A stretch of DNA of 33,698 bases from Bacteroidia bacterium (GTDB lineage: Bacteria > Bacteroidota > Bacteroidia > NS11-12g > UBA955): assembly GCA_020853295.1 (NCBI GenBank), contig JADYZD010000279.1:1-33698 (forward strand), given 5' to 3'. The position numbers were made by a program, and so were the translations under genes. Below the pieces are notes generated by a model. That model was not told the DNA's origin. It was given only the letters and a program-made list of their open reading frames with translations, and searched no databases. Each line of letters begins with the position of its first letter. The stretch's first letter is position 1. This document shows, piece after piece, positions 8,585 through 15,849 of the stretch.

Positions 8585-10330
8585 ATGAATACAGCTAACA
8601 AATACATCATATATGCCCGTAAATCATCGGAAAGTGAAGACAGGCAAATTCAGAGTCTGGGAGATCAGGTCTCAAGCCTGAATCAGTTGGCTGCTATTAA
8701 AGGACTGCACATTGTAGAAATCTTAGAAGAATCAAAATCCGCTAAACAACCTGACAAGCGCGAGGTATTCAACTCACTCATGAAAAGAATTGAAAATGGT
8801 GAAATCCAAGGAATACTTGTCTGGTCAATGAATAGACTATTTCGTAACCCAGTAGACCAGGGCCGTGTCGGTTGGCTACTTCAAACTGGCAAACTGAAAG
8901 AAATCCATACAGTAGACAGAGTATATCTGCCCAGTGATAACGTGCTGCTGTTCAATGTTGAAGGTGGTATGGCCAACCAATACATACTTGACCTTTCAAA
9001 GATGGTCAAACGTGGCTTAAAGATTAAAACAGAGAAAGGTTGGAGACCAGGACTCCCGCCAATTGGATATAAAAACAACAAAGAAAATGGAACCATCGTC
9101 ACCGATGAAACCAGATTCCATATTGTACGCAAAATGTGGGACTTGATGCTCACCGGGACATATAGCCCGAGAAGAATTGCCGACATTGCAAATACAGAAT
9201 GGAACTTCAAAACACCTGCACACAAGCGAATAGGTGGCAAACACCTGTGCTACTCAGCTATCTATCGCATTTTTTCAAATATCTTCTATACTGGCATGTT
9301 CGAATACTCTGGCGGCTTACACATGGGAGCCCACAAGCCAATGATCACAATGGACGAATTTGAAAAGGTACAACAGCTTCTCGGGACCAAAGATAAACCA
9401 CTCCCCTACAGCAATCAACACGCATATACTTCAACCATCAGCTGCGCAGTGTGTACCGGGAAATATTCAGTCACACAGAAACGAAAATATGTAAAAGCAA
9501 CCGATAGCTATCAACTCTATACATACTACCAATGTAGCAGAAAAGGTCATAAACGTAACTGTAATATAAACGTGCAAAAGCCATTAACAAAAAGAGACCT
9601 TGAAAAACAAATCTCAGAGATCGTGTACTCATTCGCACTCGACAAGGATATTGTAGACTGGGCTAATGAGGTATTGAGAAAAGCAAAAGGTACCCCATCA
9701 CTAGAAGACAATACCGAACTACTCAAAGAGTCTATCTCTCAAGCTAAAAAATCACTTCACAACCTATACAGGCTCGCATACAACAAAGATATAGACCCAG
9801 AATTCTTTGAAACGGAAGAAAAAGGATTAAAAAAGCAAATATTCAAACTTGAAACAGAACTCAAAAACGGTATCAAAGTGAAACCAAAGAACACCATCAG
9901 CTACCTAGAAGCAGGAATGGGGCTCAATTTGTTCTATCTCAACACAATCAAACATGGTAAACCTCAGGAAAAAAGTCTTTTACTCAAAAGTATAGGTTCG
10001 AACTGGCGAATGGAGGGTAAAAAGCTATATTTCACAAGGCATAAATGGGTAAATGCCCTTGAAAATCTCAGGTCCCTATACCATACCGAAAATGACTGGT
10101 TCGAACCAAGAAAAAGTCTTATAAAAAAAGGCCAGAATTCTAATTCTGACCTTCTATGTCCCACCCTGCGGAGCATTGTAGAGTCATTCGAGAACTCTTT
10201 TTATGAGGAACATGAAAATGACCTTATAGAATCATATTTAAAAGTCAGAGAGCAATATACCGAACTGGATAATACCGAAGTCAATCCAAACCATCCTGAC
10301 AATGAATATTATAAAACAAATGGTGAATAA
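8585..10330 (+). CDS. Large serine recombinase 1
   Basis: KYIIYARKSSESEDRQIQSLGDQ N-terminal resolvase motif; GRVGWLLQTGKLKEI; recombinase domain GLPPIGYKNN; zinc ribbon CAVCTGKY...YYQCSRKGHKRNCN. Confidence 0.92.
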   Translation: MNTANKYIIYARKSSESEDRQIQSLGDQVSSLNQLAAIKGLHIVEILEESKSAKQPDKREVFNSLMKRIENGEIQGILVWSMNRLFRNPVDQGRVGWLLQTGKLKEIHTVDRVYLPSDNVLLFNVEGGMANQYILDLSKMVKRGLKIKTEKGWRPGLPPIGYKNNKENGTIVTDETRFHIVRKMWDLMLTGTYSPRRIADIANTEWNFKTPAHKRIGGKHLCYSAIYRIFSNIFYTGMFEYSGGLHMGAHKPMITMDEFEKVQQLLGTKDKPLPYSNQHAYTSTISCAVCTGKYSVTQKRKYVKATDSYQLYTYYQCSRKGHKRNCNINVQKPLTKRDLEKQISEIVYSFALDKDIVDWANEVLRKAKGTPSLEDNTELLKESISQAKKSLHNLYRLAYNKDIDPEFFETEEKGLKKQIFKLETELKNGIKVKPKNTISYLEAGMGLNLFYLNTIKHGKPQEKSLLLKSIGSNWRMEGKKLYFTRHKWVNALENLRSLYHTENDWFEPRKSLIKKGQNSNSDLLCPTLRSIVESFENSFYEEHENDLIESYLKVREQYTELDNTEVNPNHPDNEYYKTNGE

Positions 10331-10418
10331 CAATTGACCTTCCTGTGTCTTCGGGAAAGCTAAAATTTGATTTGAAATAATGCTCCTTTACTACACTACA
10401 CCCAGAATGATACTGTTC

Positions 10419-10449
10419 ATATCTAGCAAGGACAGTCATTGCTAGATAT
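10419..10449. repeat. 11-bp perfect inverted repeat with 9-nt spacer
   Basis: ATATCTAGCAA-ggacagtca-TTGCTAGATAT, no T-tract after it. Confidence 0.7.
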
Positions 10450-10580
10450 AAAATAATATTCTCTAATTGAAGTTCCGCCCATGTTTTGAGACAAAGATAC
10501 TATTCCGAGAATCAAAAAAATGAAAAACCGAACCTATGCAAAAACACAGGCCCGGTCAAATTAATTTCCAGAGTGATCAA

Positions 10581-10602
10581 CAGATAACTCTAGGGTTGAA
10601 TC
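10581..10602 (+). repeat. Direct repeat copy 1 (21/22 identical to 10711-10732)
   Basis: CAGATAACTCTAGGGTTGAATC. Confidence 0.85.
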
Positions 10603-10706
10603 TTTTATAGAATAGCATATTTTTAAAAAAAATACAAGACAAATCACGTCTTAATATAAATATTCAAGTTTTATTGTAAATTTGAGAAAGAGAGGGGGTG
10701 GTCAAA

Positions 10707-10919
10707 ATGGCAGATAACTATAGGGTTGAATCAAAGACAGTCCGCAAGGATGTCTTACCCGTAGCAGTCGATGCAATGTTGTCTCTCGTTTCTGTTGGTA
10801 TGTTTAGTACTACGCAAGAAAGAGAAGAACACACGGTCACCAATGAAAGAACTGGGCAATCTGTAACCTTTGATAAAAAGGAAGATGCGCTGGACTTCAT
10901 TAAAAATGATCGTAGGTAA
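10707..10919 (+). CDS. Small hypothetical protein (MADNYRVESKTVRK...)
   Basis: 70-aa ORF; start placed at MADNYRV; followed by terminator-like hairpin. Confidence 0.6.
   Translation: MADNYRVESKTVRKDVLPVAVDAMLSLVSVGMFSTTQEREEHTVTNERTGQSVTFDKKEDALDFIKNDRR
10711..10732 (+). repeat. Direct repeat copy 2, inside 5' end of the 70-aa ORF
   Basis: CAGATAACTATAGGGTTGAATC. Confidence 0.85.
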
Positions 10920-10930
10920 TGAAGACAACT

Positions 10931-10960
10931 TTTCCGAGTCCACTTGTGTGGGCTCGGAAA
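10931..10960 (+). terminator. Hairpin downstream of 70-aa ORF
   Basis: TTTCCGAGTCCAC-ttgt-GTGGGCTCGGAAA. Confidence 0.6.
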
Positions 10961-11083
10961 TTATTCTATGCAAATTCAAATCACCTGTGATAAAATAAAT
11001 TCATATACGACTTTATTAGATTTCGGAACTTTCCGAATAAAGGGCCACTTATTTTCTACTATTTTAAATACTACATTAAAGAA

Positions 11084-11362
11084 ATGGAGAATCAAGAAAA
11101 GAAATATTATCCAAATAATTTAAGAAAAGCCAGACTGTCACGGAACTTGAGACAAAAAGATGTTGCATTCTGTCTTGGCATAGAAAGCACGAGTCAAATT
11201 GCCGAATGGGAAAATGGCACCTGCACTCCGAATTTAGATAATATTTTTAAGCTGTCAATCTTATATCGCACATTACCAGAAGCTTTATTTCTTGAAAAAT
11301 ACCTTGATTTAAAAACATTTGTCAATGACAATTTTGACAGACTAACAAAGATCACCGGATAA
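11084..11362 (+). CDS. XRE-family HTH regulator
   Basis: NLRKARLSRNLRQKDVAFCLGIESTSQIAEWENGTCTPNLDNIFKLSILYRTLPEALF. Confidence 0.88.
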   Translation: MENQEKKYYPNNLRKARLSRNLRQKDVAFCLGIESTSQIAEWENGTCTPNLDNIFKLSILYRTLPEALFLEKYLDLKTFVNDNFDRLTKITG

Positions 11363-11462
11363 GATTGATCCAATTTGATTCTCCAACAGTATATCGTAAC
11401 GTTCATCGTTTCGATTACCGAATTATTTATAATAACGTATACGTTACGTAGTAATTAAAACA

Positions 11463-11702
11463 ATGGAATATCAAACATCAATTGCGAGACTAGCTTTGGA
11501 AATTGCCGAAAAATTAAATGATAGAGAATCTTTAAAAACATATGAGATTTATGCAAGGACATACACTGAGAAGTATCTGAGATCAACACTGGAGAGAGCA
11601 TTACAAACACCGGAGGATAAAATAAGAAAATCGCGTGGGGCATTATTTACGTTCCTTCTAAAACAAAATGCAAACACCACAGCAGGCAATAATAGGACTT
11701 AG
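11463..11702 (+). CDS. Hypothetical 79-aa protein of the XRE/RuvC-like cassette
   Basis: ORF between XRE and RuvC-like gene, overlapping the latter by 35 nt. Confidence 0.6.
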   Translation: MEYQTSIARLALEIAEKLNDRESLKTYEIYARTYTEKYLRSTLERALQTPEDKIRKSRGALFTFLLKQNANTTAGNNRT

Positions 11703-12150
11703 TCCAGGAATGCGAACTTTGGGTGTGGCAATAATTAAGCGAGGCGAACTTCTATATTGGTCAACCAAAACCCATAAGTACAGATACAATGAAAAGAAAA
11801 CTAAAAAAATTGTGGCCCAAGTATTGGTACTCCTAAAACGGTATCAGGTAAAGCACTTGGCTATAAAACAAATACACCCTCATCGGTGCTCACCAGAACT
11901 CCAAGAGCTAACCAATGATATAATATTATTGTGCCAGCAAATGAGAGTAACAGTGTCGATCTATGACATTGAAAACATCAAGCGACTACTACCCATCGAA
12001 GCAAATAACAAGGCATCTCTTATTAACTGGGTGAGCTACAGGTATCCAGAAATAGCATACCTCAGAGTTGCAAGACATGAAAAGCCTACACACTATCATT
12101 ACAAGGTCTTTGAAGCTGTTGCAGTTGCCCACCTGGCAATAGCAACATAA
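11668..12150 (+). CDS. RuvC/RNase H-fold-like protein, apparently lacking the first catalytic Asp
   Basis: IIGLSPGMRTLGVAIIKRGELLYW resembles RuvC GIDPGxxxTGxAV with D->S; VKHLAIKQIHP; C-terminal FEAVAVAHLA. Confidence 0.6.
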   Translation: MQTPQQAIIGLSPGMRTLGVAIIKRGELLYWSTKTHKYRYNEKKTKKIVAQVLVLLKRYQVKHLAIKQIHPHRCSPELQELTNDIILLCQQMRVTVSIYDIENIKRLLPIEANNKASLINWVSYRYPEIAYLRVARHEKPTHYHYKVFEAVAVAHLAIAT

Positions 12151-12177
12151 AAACTGCCCGCAAGTCGGGCAGTTTTT
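12149..12177. terminator. Bidirectional intrinsic terminator
   Basis: AAAAACTGCCCG-caagt-CGGGCAGTTTTT between convergent genes. Confidence 0.9.
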
Positions 12178-12178
12178 G

Positions 12179-12724
12179 TTATGAGTGTTGACTGATGATC
12201 CCCAGGTTAACCAGCCTGTAATACATGGCTTCCTTGCTGACCTTAAACTTGTCAGATAATGATTCAATCACCGTTGGCAAGTCCATCTCGTCATATGCGG
12301 TGGATCGTATTTCCTCAATTACCAGCCTCTCTGGTATCAACAGATTAGCAGCAAAAATATTTGCTTCGCGTTCTTTGGCATATTCAGCATTTGAATTAAA
12401 CTCACTGCGGTAGAGTTTGAATTGACTCTCCTTCTTTGAGTCAACAAGCAAATGCGTATCTGCCAAATGACCCAATACATAATGACCAAGTTCATGAGCC
12501 AGAGTAAACCGGCGCCTGGTCTCGGGATGATTTTCATTTACCACAATAAAATATTTGCCATGCTTAAACGTGATAAATCCCGATACATCATCTGGCATTT
12601 CTTCAAGAGAGTATTCAACAGGAGCCGGGAGAAAGTTCAATTCCAGATTTTCAAATTCAACTGGAGCAGCCAACACGTCACATGTGAGCTTATTTGCTTT
12701 ACGGGCTATTGCTGAGATATTCAT
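12179..12724 (-). CDS. ImmA/IrrE family metallopeptidase
   Basis: RRRFTLAHELGHYVLGH (HExxH) ... EREANIFAANLLIPERLV. Confidence 0.95.
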   Translation of the reverse strand: MNISAIARKANKLTCDVLAAPVEFENLELNFLPAPVEYSLEEMPDDVSGFITFKHGKYFIVVNENHPETRRRFTLAHELGHYVLGHLADTHLLVDSKKESQFKLYRSEFNSNAEYAKEREANIFAANLLIPERLVIEEIRSTAYDEMDLPTVIESLSDKFKVSKEAMYYRLVNLGIISQHS

Positions 12725-13071
12725 TTTAATTTATTAATTATTGAGAGTATACTCTGAAAGTCTAAATCAGTATTACGCTTCAACTCGGATTGAACCAACT
12801 TTTCTATAAAAATCTCGTCTTTATATACATCGGTCATAGTGGGAATGAGGTCGCTGATTTCACAACCGCACTTATAAGCAAGTGAATAAACTAGAATCAA
12901 AGGAGGATTACCCAACCCAAGCTCAAAGTTTGCGATTGAACCGCGACTCATCCCAACCTTAATCGCAAAATCAGTCTGGGAAAGTTTTAACTTTTTCCGC
13001 TGGGCTCGAAGCCTTTTACCAAATTGCCTTTGAAGCGCTTCGATAAACTCCTCACTCAGTTGTTCAAACAT
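12721..13071 (-). CDS. XRE-family HTH regulator (ImmR-like), overlapping ImmA gene
   Basis: FGKRLRAQRKKLKLSQTDFAIKVGMSRGSIANFELGLGNPPLILVYSLAYKCGCEISDLIP; 4-nt overlap. Confidence 0.93.
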   Translation of the reverse strand: MFEQLSEEFIEALQRQFGKRLRAQRKKLKLSQTDFAIKVGMSRGSIANFELGLGNPPLILVYSLAYKCGCEISDLIPTMTDVYKDEIFIEKLVQSELKRNTDLDFQSILSIINKLK

Positions 13072-13100
13072 GGTGCAAAGTAAGTCATTATTGATGAATT

Positions 13101-13142
13101 AATACATAGCCCAACAATGTATTTGTACATCAGCAATGTACA
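13101..13142. promoter_or_regulatory. Probable operator: two adjacent inverted repeats upstream of ImmR-like regulator
   Basis: AATACAT-N9-ATGTATT immediately followed by TGTACAT-N5-ATGTACA. Confidence 0.65.
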
Positions 13143-13216
13143 TTGTGTATATTTTACCTTTGAATATTTAACTTCAAGTTGTAAACCTCGGGTGGCTTAT
13201 TTGTGGATAAAGCAAC

Positions 13217-13247
13217 TTGATATTTTTAAACGACAGTCCTACTTTTG
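13217..13247 (+). promoter_or_regulatory. Bacteroidota-type promoter for LRAT/DUF1508 operon
   Basis: TTG (13217-13219)-N20-TACTTTTG (13240-13247). Confidence 0.55.
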
Positions 13248-13295
13248 TAAAAAATACTAATCAATAAGAAGCGACACATAGAAACAAAGCCACAT

Positions 13296-13324
13296 AAAAA
13301 AAGAGGTTGCCGTCTACAACCTCT
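13296..13324 (-). terminator. Intrinsic terminator of candidate antisense RNA
   Basis: AGAGGTTG/CAACCTCT stem, 7-nt loop, T-run on minus strand. Confidence 0.75.
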
Positions 13325-13388
13325 CCAAATGAAAGTAAATCTCTTTTGCCGGAGTTCATGAAGGGCTTGTCACCCAACTCATTCTTTC
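13296..13388 (-). ncRNA. Candidate antisense small RNA opposite the LRAT 5' leader
   Basis: Minus promoter TTG (13423-13425)-N20-TACATTTG (13395-13402); internal GAGTT-GGGT-gacaa-GCCC-ttcatg-AACTC fold; ends in AGAGGTTG-tagacgg-CAACCTCT-TTTTTT. Confidence 0.55.
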
Positions 13389-13394
13389 AGGGTT

Positions 13395-13425
13395 CAAATG
13401 TATAGTTCTCGGTTGAACTATGCAA
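13395..13425 (-). promoter_or_regulatory. Minus-strand promoter with ATAGTTC/GAACTAT palindrome in the spacer
   Basis: TTG-N20-TACATTTG; palindrome 13402-13408/13415-13421. Confidence 0.5.
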
Positions 13426-13478
13426 GATGCTGGGACAAAAAGCGCTGGTCACGTGTTCCTTCTATAGCCAAAATCAAT

Positions 13479-13910
13479 ATGTCAAAAATTAAATTAAACA
13501 CAGGCGATGTTTTACGGACAGTAAAGCAGCGCGCCACCGACATAATGCACTATGCCATAGCATATGGCAAAATAAATGGTGTATTCTATGTCGCAGAAAA
13601 TAACGTTGACACCGGTGTTATACTGGTGCCCTTGACTGAATTTGTCGAAAGATATGGTTCAGCCAACATCTCTATTCACGCGAACTATTTTAACTCGCAG
13701 CAAATCATGAATACTCAGCGTAGGATTGTGAGCATGCTCAACAAGGGTTACAATATGTTCACGTTCAACTGCGAAAGCTTTGTTAACTGGGTGCTCTATG
13801 GCAAACCAACATCAGCCCAGGTTAAAAAAGCTGGTAACATCGTGCTTGGCACAGCTGCCGTTTTTTGTCTATTTGCGATATTAAGTGGAGGAGGTCAAAA
13901 CAATGGCTGA
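13479..13910 (+). CDS. LRAT-domain (NlpC/P60-superfamily, permuted papain fold) protein with C-terminal TM segment
   Basis: LNTGDVLRTVKQRATDIMHYAIAYGKINGVFYVAENN ... GYNMFTFNCESFVNWVLYGKPTSAQVKKAGNIVLGTAAVFCLFAILSGGG; His and NCE(x)F motifs. Confidence 0.75.
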   Translation: MSKIKLNTGDVLRTVKQRATDIMHYAIAYGKINGVFYVAENNVDTGVILVPLTEFVERYGSANISIHANYFNSQQIMNTQRRIVSMLNKGYNMFTFNCESFVNWVLYGKPTSAQVKKAGNIVLGTAAVFCLFAILSGGGQNNG

Positions 13911-14229
13911 TGCAAAGTACCAAATCAAGAAGGCCGTAAATGGGCAGTATACTTTTGTCCTACGATCAAAAGGAAATGCTGAAATCATTTTACGTGCTAG
14001 CGAAACATATGTTACGAAACAGGGTTGTATAAATGGCATTAACTCTTGCCAGATAAACAGTCCATATGACAGAAACTATGTGAAGCGACTGTACAGCTTT
14101 TCTCTATTAGCGGCAAACTCTAAAGCGATTGGTGTCTCGGAGGAATATTCCTCGGTAGCAGCAAGAGAAAATGGAATTGCTGCGGTCAAAAGAGACGGGC
14201 CAACTCCAATTATTGAGGATTTAACATAA
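13903..14229 (+). CDS. DUF1508 (YegP-like) tandem-repeat protein
   Basis: YQIKKAVNGQYTFVLRSKGNAEIILRASETYVTKQGCINGINSCQIN ... YSFSLLAANSKAIGVSEEYSSVAARENGIAAVKRDGP; GGAGGAGGT upstream; overlaps LRAT gene by 8 nt. Confidence 0.85.
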   Translation: MADAKYQIKKAVNGQYTFVLRSKGNAEIILRASETYVTKQGCINGINSCQINSPYDRNYVKRLYSFSLLAANSKAIGVSEEYSSVAARENGIAAVKRDGPTPIIEDLT

Positions 14230-14242
14230 TCCAGATTTCATC

Positions 14243-14274
14243 AAAGAGGGCTTCATATGAAGCCCTCTTTTTTT
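14243..14274 (+). terminator. Strong intrinsic terminator
   Basis: 28-bp perfect palindrome AAAGAGGGCTTCATATGAAGCCCTCTTT plus T-run. Confidence 0.93.
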
Positions 14275-14346
14275 ATTATAAAACGCGCTAATTTTGGTCT
14301 CCTTATTGCGGGGATAAAATCTGTTAGGCTGAGTGTAAGTAAAAAT

Positions 14347-15849
14347 ATGACAAAGAAGAAAATTGCTATTTGGATTCGTGTATCTACAGAAGACCAAGCA
14401 AAAGGAGAATCACCAGAGCATCACGAAAAACGTGCTCGGTTGTATGCAGAGAGTCAGGACTGGGAAATTGTCACTGTGTATCATCTTGAAGCTGTTTCAG
14501 GCAAAAGTGTCATGGATCACAGAGAGACACAGAGAATGCTCAAAGATCTAAGCCAAGGCCGGATAACGGGCCTCATATTCTCTAAGCTAGCAAGACTCGC
14601 CAGAAACACACGAGAATTACTGGAGTTTGCCGAAATTTTTCAAAAATATGGCGCTGACCTCATATCCATGCAAGAGCTTATTAATACATCAAATCCTGCT
14701 GGTCGTTTGTTCTTTACCATTATTGCCGCTATGGCGCAGTGGGAACGTGAAGAGATTGCCGAGAGGGTTTCAGCATCGGTACCCATTCGAGCAAGCATGG
14801 GAAAATCCTTAGGTGGTGCACCTCCCTATGGATATGACCGAATTAATGGCAAACTGGTAATTAATCAAAAAGAGGCTGAGATACGAAAACTCATGTTTGA
14901 ACTCTTTGATAAGCATCAAAAGAAAAAACAAGTTGCGCGCCTACTCAACGAAATGGGTTTTACAACCAGAAGTGGCGGAGCATGGACTGATACTACCCTA
15001 GTGAGACTTCTACAAGATCCAATCGCGAAAGGCCTCAGGCGAGCCAACTATTCAAAAAGTCAGGGGCCGGGTAAGGGATGGAAAGAAAAACCAAAAGAAA
15101 ACTGGGTATTCACTCCGGCTCCAGCAATAGTTTCAGGGGAATTGTGGGATAGGGTTAATAAAATTCTTGATGAACAAGCGGTGAGTAATAAGAAAGTAGC
15201 GCGGCAAACGGTTCATCTGTTTAGCGGTATTGTTATTTGTCACTGTGGAACTAAAATGTATGTACCATCCAATTCCCCTAAATACACCTGCTTTACCTGC
15301 CGAAATAAAATCTCCACAGAAGATCTTGAAGCAATCTTTCATGACCAGCTCAATCAGTTTCTCTACTCAGATGATGAACTGAAACAATTCATTCATGGTA
15401 CAACTGACAAACTCAACGAGTTAACTCAAATCCAAAAAACTCTTGAAAATTCCGTAAATGACCTCTTTCAGAAACAAGAATCACTTATTGCCCTGCACAC
15501 CGCTGGTAAGCTAACGGTTGAGAACTTTGATGAGCATTACAATCCTGTAGCTACTGAATACAAATTGCAGAAGGAACAGCTCGATAAACTTAACCTAGAA
15601 ATCAGGTTAGAGTCTCAGAATTCCCAAGATGCCGAAGTACTGATAACAGATGCTAGAGATTTATATTCATCGTGGCCCAAATTCAGGCAAGAAGACAAAC
15701 GTAGGCTCATTGAAGGAATCACGGAAAAGATAGTTGTAGAAAAAGATGAGATCCATATCGAGCTCAAATATTTGCCCGCCCCATCTCTTTTAGAATCAAT
15801 GGCTAAAGGGCAACACAACCACAAGGATTCATGCTGGCCACCAACATAA
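14347..15849 (+). CDS. Large serine recombinase 2 (probable island integrase)
   Basis: [32 protein letters not shown]...[20 protein letters not shown]...[22 protein letters not shown]; zinc ribbon [24 protein letters not shown]; ends across the comM junction. Confidence 0.95.
   Translation: MTKKKIAIWIRVSTEDQAKGESPEHHEKRARLYAESQDWEIVTVYHLEAVSGKSVMDHRETQRMLKDLSQGRITGLIFSKLARLARNTRELLEFAEIFQKYGADLISMQELINTSNPAGRLFFTIIAAMAQWEREEIAERVSASVPIRASMGKSLGGAPPYGYDRINGKLVINQKEAEIRKLMFELFDKHQKKKQVARLLNEMGFTTRSGGAWTDTTLVRLLQDPIAKGLRRANYSKSQGPGKGWKEKPKENWVFTPAPAIVSGELWDRVNKILDEQAVSNKKVARQTVHLFSGIVICHCGTKMYVPSNSPKYTCFTCRNKISTEDLEAIFHDQLNQFLYSDDELKQFIHGTTDKLNELTQIQKTLENSVNDLFQKQESLIALHTAGKLTVENFDEHYNPVATEYKLQKEQLDKLNLEIRLESQNSQDAEVLITDARDLYSSWPKFRQEDKRRLIEGITEKIVVEKDEIHIELKYLPAPSLLESMAKGQHNHKDSCWPPT

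Larger units (their letters stand above)
1..15830. mobile_element. Right part of an integrated mobile island inserted in comM (left end beyond window)
   Basis: comM reading frame is lost at about 15,825 exactly where a large serine integrase gene ends; left of it are regulators, recombinases, ATPase and defence-like genes; no comM 3' part seen in the window. Confidence 0.8.

Noticed and set aside
10581-10732. 22-nt repeat as attL/attR of LSR1
   Set aside because: Serine integrase products normally share only a very short core; the repeat includes coding sequence and flanking homology, fitting a decayed duplication better.
14257-14346. Upstream start of serine recombinase 2 (MKPSFFIIKRANF...)
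   Set aside because: The extended start lies inside the 14243-14274 terminator palindrome; [10 protein letters not shown] at 14347 fits the family N-terminus.
15803-15830. comM truncation as a sequencing frameshift
   Set aside because: Sequence after the breakpoint is clear serine integrase coding sequence on the other strand, so it is a genuine junction.
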